Assembly (NCBI GenBank): GCA_024742485.1
Contig: JANSYK010000002.1
Location: 372,001 to 436,000 of the forward strand
Length of the DNA stretch: 64,000 bases
From: Alphaproteobacteria bacterium
GTDB taxonomy: Bacteria; Pseudomonadota; Alphaproteobacteria; Rhizobiales; Rhizobiaceae
Reading direction: 5' to 3'
Below are positions 17,178 through 27,174 of the stretch, one piece after another (within the stretch, counting starts at the first letter, position 1; every line of letters starts with the position of its first letter). The position numbers were made by a program, and so were the translations under genes. The notes beneath the pieces are model-generated. The model was not told where the DNA came from. It did no database searches and saw only the letters and a program-made list of their open reading frames with translations.

Positions 17178-18713
17178 ATGGGAGATCTTGCTATCGAATT
17201 GAGGGGGATCGACAAGAGTTTCGGTGCCGTTCATGCCAACAAGAATATCAATCTGCAAGTGCGCAAGGGGACAATCCACGGCATCATCGGGGAAAACGGT
17301 GCCGGAAAATCGACATTGATGTCGATCCTCTACGGGTTTTACCAGGCCGATAAGGGTGACATTCAGGTCAATGGTGCGCCAACGATCATTCGTGATCCGA
17401 ACACCGCAATTTCATTGGGCATCGGCATGGTGCATCAGCACTTCATGCTCGTCGACAATTTTACCGTGCTGGAAAATGTCATGCTGGGCGCTGAGGAAAA
17501 TGCCGTGCTCAACCGGGGCATCACCAAGGCACGCGCCGAGCTCAAGCGGCTGGAAGATGAATACGCGCTGGAAGTCGATCCCGACGCCGTGATCGAAGAG
17601 CTACCCGTTGGATTGCAACAGCGCGTGGAGATCCTCAAGGCACTGTTCCGGGGCGCTGAAATTCTCATTCTTGACGAGCCGACGGGCGTTCTCACGCCGG
17701 CAGAGGCGGACCATCTTTTCAGAATCCTCGAACAGTTGCGCGACCAGGGCAAGACGATCCTTCTGATCACCCACAAGCTGCGCGAAATCATGGCGATCAC
17801 CGATGAGGTGTCTGTCATGCGCCGCGGCGAGATCGTCGCAACGCGCGAGACGGGCAAAACATCGGTCGAGGAGTTGGCCGAACTGATGGTCGGCCGCCGT
17901 GTTCTGCTGCGGGTCGAAAAGGGCGAAGCCAACCCCCAGGACGTCAAGCTTGCTGTCAAGGATCTGACGGTCAGGGACAGCCGCGGCGTGGTTATGGTGG
18001 ACAATGTCTCACTCGATGTGCGGGCCGGTGAAATCGTTGGAATCGCTGGTGTTGCCGGCAATGGCCAATCGGAATTGCTGGAAGCGATCACCGGCATTCG
18101 TCAGGCCGAAAACGGAACCGTCATGCTTGATGGCGAACCCATCCGCGTGACCGGCGAGGCCGATCCGGCCGAGTTGCGCAAGCGTGGCCTCGCCCATGTA
18201 CCGGAGGATCGCCATCACATGGGCCTCGTTCTCAGTTTCGAAGAAAACGAGAACGCCATACTCGGCTACCACTATGATGAGCAATTCCTGAATGGTCCGA
18301 TGCTCAATCTGAACAATATTCGGCAGGAAGCAGCCAAAAAGGCCGAGGAATATGACATCCGCCCGCCGGATGTGCGGTTGAAAACGGCCAATTTTTCGGG
18401 CGGCAACCAGCAGAAGATCGTTCTTGCACGTGAGATGGGGCGCGACCCGACGGTGCTGGTTATCGGTCAGCCCACCCGTGGCGTCGATGTCGGCGCCATC
18501 GAATTCATTCATCGCCGGATCATTGAAATGAGAGATGCCGGCAAGGCGGTTTTGCTTGTCTCGGTTGAACTTGACGAGATACGGGCGCTGTCGGATCGCA
18601 TCCTGGTGATGTTTGCCGGCCGTGTGGTGGGCGAACGGACGCCTGATGCGACAGAAGGGGAGTTGGGACTGTTGATGGCCGGCGTCGAAGAAGCTCAGGA
18701 GGCGGCGCAATGA
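17178..18713 (+). CDS. Nucleoside ABC transporter ATP-binding protein (two ABC domains)
   Basis: Cytoplasmic ATPase of a BMP-type nucleoside importer (YufO/NupA group). The first ABC domain has Walker A GENGAGKST near residue 38, signature LPVGLQQRVEILKAL and Walker B LILDEPTG. The second has the degenerate Walker A GVAGNGQSE normal for this group, signature FSGGNQQKIVLAREM and VIGQPTRGVDVG. ATG 17178 gives the usual N-terminus (GDLAIELRGIDKSFGAV); in-frame starts further upstream lack a good ribosome site, but so does this one. Its stop overlaps the first permease start (ATGA). It opens the nucleoside uptake and salvage operon. No BMP lipoprotein gene is found next to it. Confidence 0.9.
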   Translation: MGDLAIELRGIDKSFGAVHANKNINLQVRKGTIHGIIGENGAGKSTLMSILYGFYQADKGDIQVNGAPTIIRDPNTAISLGIGMVHQHFMLVDNFTVLENVMLGAEENAVLNRGITKARAELKRLEDEYALEVDPDAVIEELPVGLQQRVEILKALFRGAEILILDEPTGVLTPAEADHLFRILEQLRDQGKTILLITHKLREIMAITDEVSVMRRGEIVATRETGKTSVEELAELMVGRRVLLRVEKGEANPQDVKLAVKDLTVRDSRGVVMVDNVSLDVRAGEIVGIAGVAGNGQSELLEAITGIRQAENGTVMLDGEPIRVTGEADPAELRKRGLAHVPEDRHHMGLVLSFEENENAILGYHYDEQFLNGPMLNLNNIRQEAAKKAEEYDIRPPDVRLKTANFSGGNQQKIVLAREMGRDPTVLVIGQPTRGVDVGAIEFIHRRIIEMRDAGKAVLLVSVELDEIRALSDRILVMFAGRVVGERTPDATEGELGLLMAGVEEAQEAAQ

Positions 18714-19846
18714 GTGCTCCCTATGCAAAACTGCCCCTGTGGGTCGAATACGCGCTGATCCCGCTGATCAATCTGGTGGTCGCCTTTCTCGTGGCCGGAC
18801 TGGTGGTTCTGATTGTCGGCGAAAGCCCACTGCGGGCCGCAACCCTTCTTGTGCAGGGAGCGTTCGGTTATGGTGAAGGCATTGGTTTTACGCTGTATTA
18901 TGCGACCAATTTCATCTTCACCGGACTGGCGGTCGCCGTGGCGTTTCACTGTGGTCTGTTCAATATCGGGGGCGAGGGTCAGGCCTACATCGGCGGCCTT
19001 GGCGTGGCGCTCGCGTGTCTGTGGTTCGACAATATCGTCCCCTGGTTCGTGACCTTTCCGATCGCTGTTCTGGCTGCGGCATTGTTTGGTGCTGCCTGGG
19101 CCTTCATACCGGGTTACCTCCAGGCCAAGCGCGGCAGCCACATCGTCATCACGACGATCATGTTCAATTTCATTGCCTCAAGCCTGATGGTCTACATGCT
19201 GGTCGAGGTGCTCAAGCCTCTGGGGTCCATGGCGCCGCAAACACGCACATTTGCTGATGGCGGACAATTGCCCCGGCTCGATTGGCTGTTGTCCACCTTC
19301 GGGCTGGACATCGGTGGCGCACCGTTCAACCTGTCCTTCATCGTTGCCCTGGTCGCGGCGTTTCTGGTCTGGCTGCTGATCTGGCGCACCCGCCTTGGCT
19401 ATGAAATCCGCACCATGGGTGCGAGTCCCAGCGCGGCGCGCTATGCCGGTATCAAGGATGCGCGAGTGATCATCATCACGATGCTGATATCAGGCGGACT
19501 CGCCGGGATGATGGCGCTCAATCCGATCATGGGTGACCAGCACCGGCTGCAACTGGACTTTGTTACGGGTGCCGGATTTGTCGGTATCGCCGTGGCGTTG
19601 ATGGGGCGGTCCCATCCGGTCGGCATCATACCGGCCGCGATCCTGTTCGGGATGCTCTATCAGGGTGGGGCGGAAATCTCGTTCGAGATGCCGAATATCT
19701 CGCGCGACATGATCACCATCATTCAGGGACTGGTCATTCTCTTTGCCGGTGCGCTGGAGCACATGTTCCGCCCGACACTGATCGCATTTTTTGCAACCTT
19801 GCGCGGGACGCGCGATCCGGCTGAAGCGCCGGCGGCGGGGGGCTGA
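18710..19846 (+). CDS. Nucleoside ABC transporter permease 1 (YufP/NupB-like)
   Basis: Inner-membrane permease of 378 residues with about ten hydrophobic segments. It has the family's GLFNIGGEGQAYIGG motif near residue 82, the cytoplasmic coupling loop RTMGASPSAARYAGI near 236, and GFVGIAVALMGRSHPVG near the end. It overlaps the ATPase gene by 4 bases and is followed 4 bases later by the second permease, so the three form the membrane core of one importer. Confidence 0.9.
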   Translation: MSAPYAKLPLWVEYALIPLINLVVAFLVAGLVVLIVGESPLRAATLLVQGAFGYGEGIGFTLYYATNFIFTGLAVAVAFHCGLFNIGGEGQAYIGGLGVALACLWFDNIVPWFVTFPIAVLAAALFGAAWAFIPGYLQAKRGSHIVITTIMFNFIASSLMVYMLVEVLKPLGSMAPQTRTFADGGQLPRLDWLLSTFGLDIGGAPFNLSFIVALVAAFLVWLLIWRTRLGYEIRTMGASPSAARYAGIKDARVIIITMLISGGLAGMMALNPIMGDQHRLQLDFVTGAGFVGIAVALMGRSHPVGIIPAAILFGMLYQGGAEISFEMPNISRDMITIIQGLVILFAGALEHMFRPTLIAFFATLRGTRDPAEAPAAGG

Positions 19847-19850
19847 CGGG

Positions 19851-20822
19851 ATGGACTATTTTCAGATTGCCCTGGTAACGCTTGAAGCGACCATTCGCCT
19901 GTCCGTGCCTCTGATTCTGGCGGCCCTTGCCGGTCTGTATTCGGAGCGTTCGGGCATTTTCGATATCGGACTTGAGGGAAAGATGCTGGCGGCGGCCTTT
20001 GCGGGCGGTGCGGCAGCGGCCGTGTATGATTCGGCGTTTATCGGCCTGCTGGCCGCCATCGCCGTCTCGGTGGGGCTCGCCCTGGTCCATGCCTTCGCTT
20101 CGATCACCCAGCGCGGCAACCAGATCGTCTCCGGTGTTGCGATCAACTTCATTGCCCTTGGCGCCACGGTCATTCTCGGTCAGGCCTGGTTCCGGCAGGG
20201 GGGACGGACCCCGCAATTGGATGGTGACAGTCGTTTCCAGGCAGTAACACTGCCTTTTGCCGAGACGCTGCAATCCGTACCAATCCTCGGCCCAATCTAT
20301 GAAAACCTGATCTCCGGCCATTTCCTCCTGACCTATTTTGCTTTCGCCATGGTGCCGATCACGTGGTGGGTTCTGTATCGAACCCGCTTCGGTCTGCGAC
20401 TGCGTGCCGTTGGCGAGAATCCGGGCGCCGTCGACACAGCGGGCATCTCGGTACCCCGCATGCGGTACATGGCCGTGATCTGCTGCGGCATATTGTGTGG
20501 ATTTGCCGGGGCCTATCTGTCGATGGCCGTGGCCGCCGGATTTGTCAAAGGCATGACGGCCGGCAAGGGCTTCATTGCCCTGGCCGCTCTGATTTTTGCC
20601 AAATGGAAGCCGCTCAATGTCATGCTGGCCTGTTTGCTGTTCGGATTTCTCGATGCCACGGCAATTCTCATGCAGGGCCATGCGCTGCCGCTGATTGGCG
20701 AGGTTCCGGTTCAGTTCATGCAGGCCCTGCCCTACATACTGACGGTGATCCTGCTGGCCGGCTTCATCGGCAAGGCGATACCGCCGAAGGCTGGAGGCCA
20801 GCCCTATGTCAAGGAACGGTAA
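19851..20822 (+). CDS. Nucleoside ABC transporter permease 2 (YufQ/NupC-like)
   Basis: A 323-residue permease with the partner-family features ERSGIFDIGLEGKMLAAAF near residue 29, the coupling loop RAVGENPGAVDTAGI near 184, and GKGFIALAALIFAKWKP. The ATG at 19851 is chosen because the previous gene stops at 19846 and GGGGGG lies just upstream. It pairs with the preceding permease as the heterodimeric channel. Cytidine deaminase follows 6 bases later, tying uptake directly to nucleoside breakdown. Confidence 0.9.
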   Translation: MDYFQIALVTLEATIRLSVPLILAALAGLYSERSGIFDIGLEGKMLAAAFAGGAAAAVYDSAFIGLLAAIAVSVGLALVHAFASITQRGNQIVSGVAINFIALGATVILGQAWFRQGGRTPQLDGDSRFQAVTLPFAETLQSVPILGPIYENLISGHFLLTYFAFAMVPITWWVLYRTRFGLRLRAVGENPGAVDTAGISVPRMRYMAVICCGILCGFAGAYLSMAVAAGFVKGMTAGKGFIALAALIFAKWKPLNVMLACLLFGFLDATAILMQGHALPLIGEVPVQFMQALPYILTVILLAGFIGKAIPPKAGGQPYVKER

Positions 20823-20828
20823 GGATTG

Positions 20829-21221
20829 ATGAGCCGGGATCTGCACGAGGCCGCCCAAACCGCGATGGGCAAATGCCATGCGCCCTATTCGCACTTTCCG
20901 GTCGGCGCCGCGATCAGGGCTGACGACGGACAGATCTATAGCGGTGCCAATATCGAGGTGATTGCCTATCCCGAAGGCTGGTGTGCCGAAACCACCGCGA
21001 TCAGCCACATGGTGATGGGCGGCGGCCGCAAGATACGGGAAATCGCCGTCATTGCCGAAAAGCTCGACGCCTGCACGCCTTGCGGCGGCTGCCGTCAGCG
21101 CATCGCAGAATTTGCCGACCCGGATACGCTCATCCATCTTTGCGATCATGATGGTGTGGTTAAAACCATCACGATGACCGATCTGCTTCCCTATGCCTTT
21201 GACGCGGAGGTGCTGAAATGA
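20829..21221 (+). CDS. cdd: Cytidine deaminase
   Basis: Converts cytidine and deoxycytidine to uridine forms. It is a small (130-residue) tetrameric-type enzyme with the zinc site intact: CAETTAISHM provides the first Cys and the catalytic Glu, and CTPCGGCRQR provides the second Cys pair. APYSHFPVGAA is the substrate-binding loop. The ATG at 20829 follows AAGGA closely; a TTG one codon earlier is also possible. It overlaps the phosphorylase gene by 4 bases. Confidence 0.93.
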   Translation: MSRDLHEAAQTAMGKCHAPYSHFPVGAAIRADDGQIYSGANIEVIAYPEGWCAETTAISHMVMGGGRKIREIAVIAEKLDACTPCGGCRQRIAEFADPDTLIHLCDHDGVVKTITMTDLLPYAFDAEVLK

Positions 21222-22012
21222 ACCAGGCAATATCTGTGCTCGTCAACAAGCTGGAGGGTCTTGCGCCCAAAACCGCAATTGTGCTCGGTTCCGGTCTGGG
21301 CGCGGTGGTTGATGAAGTCAGCGATGCCGCCCACGTTCCCTATGAGGATCTGGAAGGCTTTCCCCACAGCGGCGTTTCCGGACATGCTGCACAGGTCGTT
21401 GCCGGCAAGTGGGACGGCACGCCCGTGCTGTTTCTGTCCGGCCGTGCCCATTATTACGAAAACGGTGACGCTTCGGTCATGCGGGCGCCGCTCGAGACGC
21501 TCCATGGTTTGGGAATCAAGCGGCTGATCCTGACCAATGCCGCCGGGTCGCTGCGCTCCGACATGCCACCGGGATCGGTGATGCAGATCACCGACCACAT
21601 CAATTTTTCGGGCACCAATCCACTGTTCGGCGAACCCAGCGACCGGCGGTTTGTCGGTCTCACCAATGCCTATGACGCAACCATGCGCGATGAGATGCGG
21701 GCCGCGGCCGCGCGTGCCGGCCTAGAGTTGCACCAGGGCGTCTATATGTGGTTTTCGGGTCCGAGTTTCGAAACACCGGCAGAGATTGGCATGGCCAGAA
21801 CATTCGGTGCCGATGCGGTCGGCATGTCGACCGTGCCTGAGGTCATCCTCGCGCGTTTTCTCGGTCTTGATGTTGCGGCCGCCTCCGTCATTACGAATCT
21901 GGCGGCGGGGATGAGCGGTGAAGAAATCTCGCACCAAGAAACCAAGGATATGGCGCCATTGGGCGGCAAGCGGCTTGCCGCGATCCTGCGGGAGATGCTG
22001 ACCAGTCGATAA
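21218..22012 (+). CDS. punA: Purine nucleoside phosphorylase (trimeric PNP family)
   Basis: Splits purine nucleosides with phosphate to free base and (deoxy)ribose 1-phosphate. The 264-residue protein shows phosphate-site VLGSGLGAV near residue 22, GRAHYYEN near 76, LTNAAGSLRSDMPPGS, and the base-binding stretch GPSFETPAEI with GADAVGMSTVPEV. These are features of the trimeric, low-molecular-mass PNP group, unlike hexameric DeoD. The start overlaps cdd by ATGA. Its sugar phosphate product is the substrate of the deoB product, whose gene lies nearby on the other strand. Confidence 0.92.
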   Translation: MNQAISVLVNKLEGLAPKTAIVLGSGLGAVVDEVSDAAHVPYEDLEGFPHSGVSGHAAQVVAGKWDGTPVLFLSGRAHYYENGDASVMRAPLETLHGLGIKRLILTNAAGSLRSDMPPGSVMQITDHINFSGTNPLFGEPSDRRFVGLTNAYDATMRDEMRAAAARAGLELHQGVYMWFSGPSFETPAEIGMARTFGADAVGMSTVPEVILARFLGLDVAAASVITNLAAGMSGEEISHQETKDMAPLGGKRLAAILREMLTSR

Positions 22013-22069
22013 CGGCCGCTTTCAAACACGGATCGACCGACCGGATGGAGGCCAGCGAAAGGAATGTCG

Positions 22070-23392
22070 ATGGCACAATTGCCGCAGGAAACGGTTCGCC
22101 GGAAACGCGACGGCGCTGAACTGGAAACCGACGAGATCGCCGATTTCATCCGAGGCGTGACCGACGACCGCGTCACGGAGGGGCAGATCGCCGCCTTTGC
22201 CATGGCGGTCTATTTCAACGGCATGACGCTGCGGGAGGTGGTTGACCTGACCGTGGCCATGCGCGATTCCGGTGATGTTCTCGCCTGGCCCGATCTCGAT
22301 TGCCCCATTGCCGACAAACATTCCACCGGCGGCGTCGGGGACAATGTTTCGCTGATGCTGGCGCCGATCGTCGCCGCCTGCGGTGTTGCCGTGCCGATGA
22401 TTTCGGGACGCGGTCTTGGTCATACTGGCGGAACGCTCGACAAGATGGAGACCATACCCGGCTACCAGGTGGTTCCGACAAATGCGCTCTTTCGCAAGAC
22501 GGTGGCAGATGTCGGTTGCGCGATCATAGGCCAGACCGGTGATCTCGCACCGGCTGATCGCCGAATCTACGGTGTCCGGGATGTCACGGCGACGGTTGAG
22601 TCAGTACCGCTGATCACGGCTTCGATCCTGTCCAAAAAACTGGCGGCGGGGTTACAGGCGCTGGTACTGGACGTCAAGGCCGGCAACGGCGCATTCATGT
22701 CGGATGTGGAATCGGCCACAACATTGGCTGAAAGTCTTGTGGCTGTCGCCAATGGCGCAGGTCTGCCGACCTCGGCGATCATCACCGACATGAGCGAACC
22801 CTTGGCAAGTGCGGCCGGAAACGCGGTCGAGGTCACAAATGCTGTTGATTTCCTGACCGGCCACCATCAGGATCCGCGCCTCAAGGAAGTCACGCTTTCG
22901 CTGGCCGACGAGATGCTGATCTCATCGGCTGTTGCGAGGAACCGGGCCACGGCCCGTCAGATGTCACAGAGCGTCCTCGATGACGGGCGGGCGGCTGAGC
23001 GATTTGCCCGGATGGTGGCAGCGCTCGGAGGTCCTGCCGATTTTGTCGAAAGACATGCGGCCTATCTTCCAAAGGCGCCCGTGACACGGCCCGTCACGGT
23101 CCCCGAGGACTGCATTGTTCAATCGATCGACACGCGTGGCGTCGGTCTTGCGGTGGTGGCGCTTGGTGGTGGTCGCACGCGGCCGCAGGACAATGTGGAT
23201 CCGGCAGTCGGCCTGACTGATCTGGCGGGTCACGGAGCCAGTCTGTCGGCCGGTGACACGGTGGCAATGGTGCACGCGCGTGACGCCGATGCTGCGGATG
23301 CCGCGACGCATGCGGTTCTTGAAGCCTATGACTTCGGAAGAGAGCCGCCGCCGGAAACAGGCTCCATCCTGTTGCGGATCGAGCGGACTTGA
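22070..23392 (+). CDS. deoA: Thymidine phosphorylase
   Basis: Phosphorolysis of thymidine/deoxyuridine to base and deoxyribose 1-phosphate. The family signature SGRGLGHTGGTLDKMETIPG is present near residues 115-134, with KHSTGGVGDN as phosphate-binding loop. The 440-residue length is normal for bacterial DeoA. I prefer ATG 22070, which lies 6 bases after AAAGGA, to ATG 22064, which abuts it. It is the last gene of the uptake/salvage operon and ends 2 bases before a convergent protease gene. Confidence 0.93.
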   Translation: MAQLPQETVRRKRDGAELETDEIADFIRGVTDDRVTEGQIAAFAMAVYFNGMTLREVVDLTVAMRDSGDVLAWPDLDCPIADKHSTGGVGDNVSLMLAPIVAACGVAVPMISGRGLGHTGGTLDKMETIPGYQVVPTNALFRKTVADVGCAIIGQTGDLAPADRRIYGVRDVTATVESVPLITASILSKKLAAGLQALVLDVKAGNGAFMSDVESATTLAESLVAVANGAGLPTSAIITDMSEPLASAAGNAVEVTNAVDFLTGHHQDPRLKEVTLSLADEMLISSAVARNRATARQMSQSVLDDGRAAERFARMVAALGGPADFVERHAAYLPKAPVTRPVTVPEDCIVQSIDTRGVGLAVVALGGGRTRPQDNVDPAVGLTDLAGHGASLSAGDTVAMVHARDADAADAATHAVLEAYDFGREPPPETGSILLRIERT

Positions 23393-23394
23393 AT

Positions 23395-23928
23395 CTATCT
23401 GGCCTTCAGCACCAGCTTGCCGTCCCGCGCCTGGTAGGAGCCGAGCTTGTTCAGAAAACTCATGCCGATCAGTGTTCCGGACAGCGATTTGTCGTCCAGA
23501 ATCAGGGCATCGACATTGTCGACGCGAATCGACTGAATTTCGACCCGTTTGAGGACCGCATGGGCCGCCTTGGCGATTCCATTGGCCGTATTCACTTTGT
23601 AAGTAAAATCACTGGCCTTGACCGACAAGCCCAGTTTGCGAGCGGTTGAGCGGTTGAGCGCGATGACGCTTGCGCCGGTATCGATCAGGCCATCGACCGT
23701 GCGGCCATTGATTCGGAAACTGCCTTGAAAATGACCGCGCGAATCTGAACTGAGGATCACACTGCGTCGTGCGGAACCGGTTGTTGAAGTCTGTCGCTTG
23801 GCCGGCGCGACGGTTTTCGCGGCCGGCTGTGCGGCCGGGGCCGCATCGTCAAGAGTCCGTTCGGCCAGTTGCGGCACAGTCAGTGCCGCGCCTACGGCAA
23901 GAACAACAAACACCAAAGCGCGCTGCAT
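23395..23928 (-). CDS. Retropepsin-like aspartic protease, clan AA, membrane anchored
   Basis: A 177-residue protein with an N-terminal hydrophobic segment (signal anchor, about residues 4-20), a linker rich in Ala, Pro and Thr, and a C-terminal domain with SFRINGRTVDGLIDTGASVIALN. DTGAS is the catalytic aspartate motif of retropepsin-like proteases, and GMSFLNKLGSYQ is the conserved later motif of the bacterial TIGR02281-type group. Such proteins would act as dimers outside the inner membrane. The substrate is unknown. It is convergent with deoA and 130 bases after the end of upp on the same strand. Confidence 0.85.
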   Translation of the reverse strand: MQRALVFVVLAVGAALTVPQLAERTLDDAAPAAQPAAKTVAPAKRQTSTTGSARRSVILSSDSRGHFQGSFRINGRTVDGLIDTGASVIALNRSTARKLGLSVKASDFTYKVNTANGIAKAAHAVLKRVEIQSIRVDNVDALILDDKSLSGTLIGMSFLNKLGSYQARDGKLVLKAR

Positions 23929-24058
23929 GGATTCCGGTTCCGGTTTCGACCGGCGGATTAAACCACGTCAATGCTGAACGGGTTGTAACCAAACCAACCC
24001 GATGGTCGGCTTGGTTAGCATATCGTCAACAGCACCGCGGACACGGGGATGGAGCTTG

Positions 24059-24688
24059 CTACTTGGTCCCGTACATGCGATCTCCCGCATCACCGAGCCC
24101 CGGAACAATATAACCGTTTTCATTGAGATGGCTGTCAATCGATGCGGTGAAGATCGGCACATCGGGATGGGCCTCGCGAAATGCCTTGATCCCTTCCGGC
24201 GCCGCCAGCAGACACAAGAACCGCAGATTATGGGCGCCACGTTCCTTCAGCTTTTCAACCGCGGAGATTGAGGAGTTGGCCGTCGCCAGCATGGGGTCGA
24301 CGACAATCACCAGCCGGTTGCTGATGTCGTCCGGTGCCTTGAAGTAATACTCGATCGCCTGCAGGGTTTCATGGTCGCGATAGAGGCCGATATGGGCAAC
24401 CCTTGCCGACGGTACCAGATCCAGCATGCCCTCAAGCAGGCCGTTTCCGGCCCGAAGGATCGAGGCAAAGACCAGCTTCTTACCGGCCAGCACGGGCGCA
24501 TCCATCGACGTCATCGGCGTTTCGATCATTTCATGCGTCAGGTCGAGTTCCCGCGTGACCTCGTAGCAAAGAAGGGTCGAGATTTCGCGCAGCAAACGCC
24601 GGAACCCCGCCGTCGACGTTTCCTTCTTCCGCATGATCGTGAGCTTGTGCTGGACAAGCGGGTGGTTGATGACAGTTACGCCGTCCAT
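24059..24688 (-). CDS. upp: Uracil phosphoribosyltransferase
   Basis: Salvages uracil with PRPP to UMP. The 209-residue protein carries [15 protein letters not shown] at the N-terminus, [15 protein letters not shown], the PRPP loop [12 protein letters not shown] (most homologues have a Gly where this has Ala-Asn) and the uracil-binding C-terminus [20 protein letters not shown] 24688 is chosen because GGAAGGAA lies 8 bases upstream; an in-frame TTG at 24706 would place that site inside the gene. It receives the uracil made by nucleoside phosphorolysis, and is 140 bases downstream of add on the same strand. Confidence 0.93.
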   Translation of the reverse strand: MDGVTVINHPLVQHKLTIMRKKETSTAGFRRLLREISTLLCYEVTRELDLTHEMIETPMTSMDAPVLAGKKLVFASILRAGNGLLEGMLDLVPSARVAHIGLYRDHETLQAIEYYFKAPDDISNRLVIVVDPMLATANSSISAVEKLKERGAHNLRFLCLLAAPEGIKAFREAHPDVPIFTASIDSHLNENGYIVPGLGDAGDRMYGTK

Positions 24689-24828
24689 GTCAGCGGTTCC
24701 TTCCAAACGGTTTCTTGGGCTTTGGGCCTAGGGTCATGACCCTGGGGTATCGGCGTCGCCATCTTGCCTTTTGCACTCCACCGCGGCAAGCCGCCCGGCA
24801 TGCGAAATGGCACCCGGCCCACCGTTTG

Positions 24829-25797
24829 TCACAGCTTTGCGATCAAAGCGCGCCTGGTATCTTCATCCACGAACGCGGCTTCAAGCGCGGTCCGGGTTGT
24901 CTGTCTGAGTTCGTCGTCGCTCATGCCGAAAGCGGATTGCGCCATGGCATATTCCCTGCCCAGGGTCGTTGCAAAAAAGGGTGGGTCATCCGAATTCAGT
25001 GTGACTTTCACGCCCGCATCGAGAAGGTCGCGAAACGGATGGGAATCGAAATCCTTGAAAACGGAAAGCGAGACATTCGAACCGGGGCAGCATTCCAGCA
25101 CGATACCTTCTTCGGCAAGCCGATCCACAAGAGCCGGATCTTCGATTGCGCGGACACCATGCCCGATGCGGGTGGGCCGTACATGGTCGATTGCGTCGAG
25201 CACGCTTTCGGGACCGACCAGTTCGCCGGCATGGGTGGTAATGCCGAGCCCAGCGTCGCGGGCAATATCGAAGGCCGCCGCAAAATCCGCATGCGATCCC
25301 ATACGCTCCTCACCACCCATGCCGAAACCGGTGACCAGTTCATGCGGCTTGCCGGCGGCATAGCGTGCGACATCGACTGCCTGTTCACCGCCATAGTGGC
25401 GAACGCAGGTGATGATGATCCGTCCTTCAATACCATGGGATTCCCGAGCCCGGCGTATGCCTTCTCCCAGACCGTTCAAATAGGCGTCCGGCGACAGTCC
25501 GGCGCCACGCGCATGATCGGGTGATGTGAAGATCTCACTGTAGATCGCACCCTCTTCGGCGATCGATTCCAGATAGGTCTGCGACAGCAAGGCATAGTCT
25601 TCCTCGGTGCGAAACAGAGCCGCCGTCTGGTCATAGGCAGCCAGAAAACTGGTAAAATCGTCCCACTGGAACCGGTTGCCGTCGATAAGCCCGCTGATAT
25701 CGACGCCGTATTTCTCGGCTTGCCGCAGGGCAAGCTCGGTCGATGCGGCGCCTTCAATGTGACAATGAAGTTCCGCCTTGGGGATATGCGTGGTCAA
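24829..25797 (-). CDS. add: Adenosine deaminase
   Basis: Deaminates adenosine/deoxyadenosine to inosine forms. The zinc enzyme motifs are present in order: HCHIEG near residue 11, THAGE (catalytic Glu) near 190, GHGVRAIED and NSDDPPFF near the C-terminus. The length of 322 residues is typical. Translation probably starts at a TTG that overlaps the deoB stop codon (TTGA), with AAGGAG 6 bases upstream. The inosine formed is the substrate of the phosphorylase encoded on the opposite strand. HCHIEG differs from the common HVHLDG, so an adenine-deaminase-like specificity should be kept in mind. Confidence 0.9.
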   Translation of the reverse strand: MTTHIPKAELHCHIEGAASTELALRQAEKYGVDISGLIDGNRFQWDDFTSFLAAYDQTAALFRTEEDYALLSQTYLESIAEEGAIYSEIFTSPDHARGAGLSPDAYLNGLGEGIRRARESHGIEGRIIITCVRHYGGEQAVDVARYAAGKPHELVTGFGMGGEERMGSHADFAAAFDIARDAGLGITTHAGELVGPESVLDAIDHVRPTRIGHGVRAIEDPALVDRLAEEGIVLECCPGSNVSLSVFKDFDSHPFRDLLDAGVKVTLNSDDPPFFATTLGREYAMAQSAFGMSDDELRQTTRTALEAAFVDEDTRRALIAKL

Positions 25798-27014
25798 AGA
25801 AAACTCCTTCCGTGTGGTCCCGGTTCAAGACCCAGATGCTCTGCGATCCCCTCACCGATATCGGCGAATGTCTCTCTTATGCCGGCAGATCCTGACGTGA
25901 CGCCGGATCCGAAACAAAGTACAGGCACACGTTCCCGGGTGTGATCATTGCCGCGCCAGGTGGGATCGCACCCGTGATCGGCAGTAATCACCACAAGATC
26001 CTCCCGCTTCAGCTTTCGGGCTATTTCCGGTAATCTGGTGTCGAACGCCTCCAGAGCTGCGGCATAGCCCGCAACATCGCGACGATGGCCGTACAGCATG
26101 TCGAAATCGATGAAGTTGGTGAAGACGATGTCGCCGTCGCCGGCATAGTCGAGCGCTTCGAGTGTGGTGTTGAACAGCGCCATGTTGCCATTGGCCTTGC
26201 GCAGTTCGCTGATCCCGCGATGGGCGAATATGTCGCTGATCTTGCCGACCGCAATCACCATGCGCCCTGCCTTGCAGGCCCTGTCCAGCAAGGTTGGTTC
26301 GGGAGGGAGAACGGAATAGTCGCGCCTGTTTCCAGTACGTTCAAAATCGATCGGTGTCTCACCGACGAAGGGCCGGGCGATAACCCGACCGATGTTCAGC
26401 GAATCAACCAGGCCACGGACCACCTCACACAGGTGATAGAGCCTTTCGAGGCCAAAATGGCTTTCATGCGCCGCGATCTGAAACACGCTGTCCGCCGATG
26501 TATAGAAAATGGGTTTGCCGCTGGCGATATGTTCGGCACCGAAATCGGCGATGACTTTTGTGCCGGACGCATGGCAATTGGCCAGGCTGCCCTCGATCTC
26601 GGCCTTTTCATAGATTTGCGCCAACAGATCTGCTGGGAAGCATTCCTCCTCGTCCGGAAAATATCCCCAATCGAACGTCACCGGTACGCCGGCAATCTCC
26701 CAGTGCCCGGAAGGCGTATCCTTGCCGTGGGAGATTTCATTGGCGCACGCATAGCGGCCAATCGGCAGTGTGCTGTCATCCATCCCCGGGGGTGTTTGCC
26801 CGGTTGCCAGCCGCGCGGCCTGCACCAGCCCCAGTGAAGTCAGGTTGGGCAGGTTCAAAGGTCCGCTGCGCAGCCCTTCCCGGTCGCCGAGACCGGCGGC
26901 GCAATGTTCTGCGATATGCCCTAGCGTATCGGCGCCCGCATCGCCAAAATCCGCAGCATCCGGAGCGCCGCCGACACCAAATGAGTCCAGCAGCAATATG
27001 ATTGCACGAGCCAT
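25794..27014 (-). CDS. deoB: Phosphopentomutase
   Basis: Interconverts (deoxy)ribose 1- and 5-phosphate, feeding the sugars released by the two phosphorylases into central metabolism. The 406-residue protein is an alkaline-phosphatase-superfamily metalloenzyme. It has [14 protein letters not shown] at the start (metal Asp), GADTLGH (catalytic Thr), [16 protein letters not shown] and [19 protein letters not shown] (metal-binding Asp/His). An AGGA site precedes the ATG. It is co-transcribed with add. Confidence 0.94.
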   Translation of the reverse strand: MARAIILLLDSFGVGGAPDAADFGDAGADTLGHIAEHCAAGLGDREGLRSGPLNLPNLTSLGLVQAARLATGQTPPGMDDSTLPIGRYACANEISHGKDTPSGHWEIAGVPVTFDWGYFPDEEECFPADLLAQIYEKAEIEGSLANCHASGTKVIADFGAEHIASGKPIFYTSADSVFQIAAHESHFGLERLYHLCEVVRGLVDSLNIGRVIARPFVGETPIDFERTGNRRDYSVLPPEPTLLDRACKAGRMVIAVGKISDIFAHRGISELRKANGNMALFNTTLEALDYAGDGDIVFTNFIDFDMLYGHRRDVAGYAAALEAFDTRLPEIARKLKREDLVVITADHGCDPTWRGNDHTRERVPVLCFGSGVTSGSAGIRETFADIGEGIAEHLGLEPGPHGRSFL

Positions 27015-27174
27015 GTCTTGTCCTGTTGCTCACAGCCGAGATCCGACTGGTTGCCGCTCAAATTATGGCTTGGCTTTGAGGTTCACAAGAGGAAAAACCG
27101 GCTCAAACCAATTGGCGCGTCACTTTCTGGAAAGAGCAGGCTGAATCAAACGGATATCGACTGGCCGACCGTCG

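Noticed and set aside
19734-21230. 498-codon reverse open frame under the second permease and cdd
   Set aside because: It is antisense to a well-supported operon, with low-complexity His/Arg/Gln-rich translation typical of shadows.
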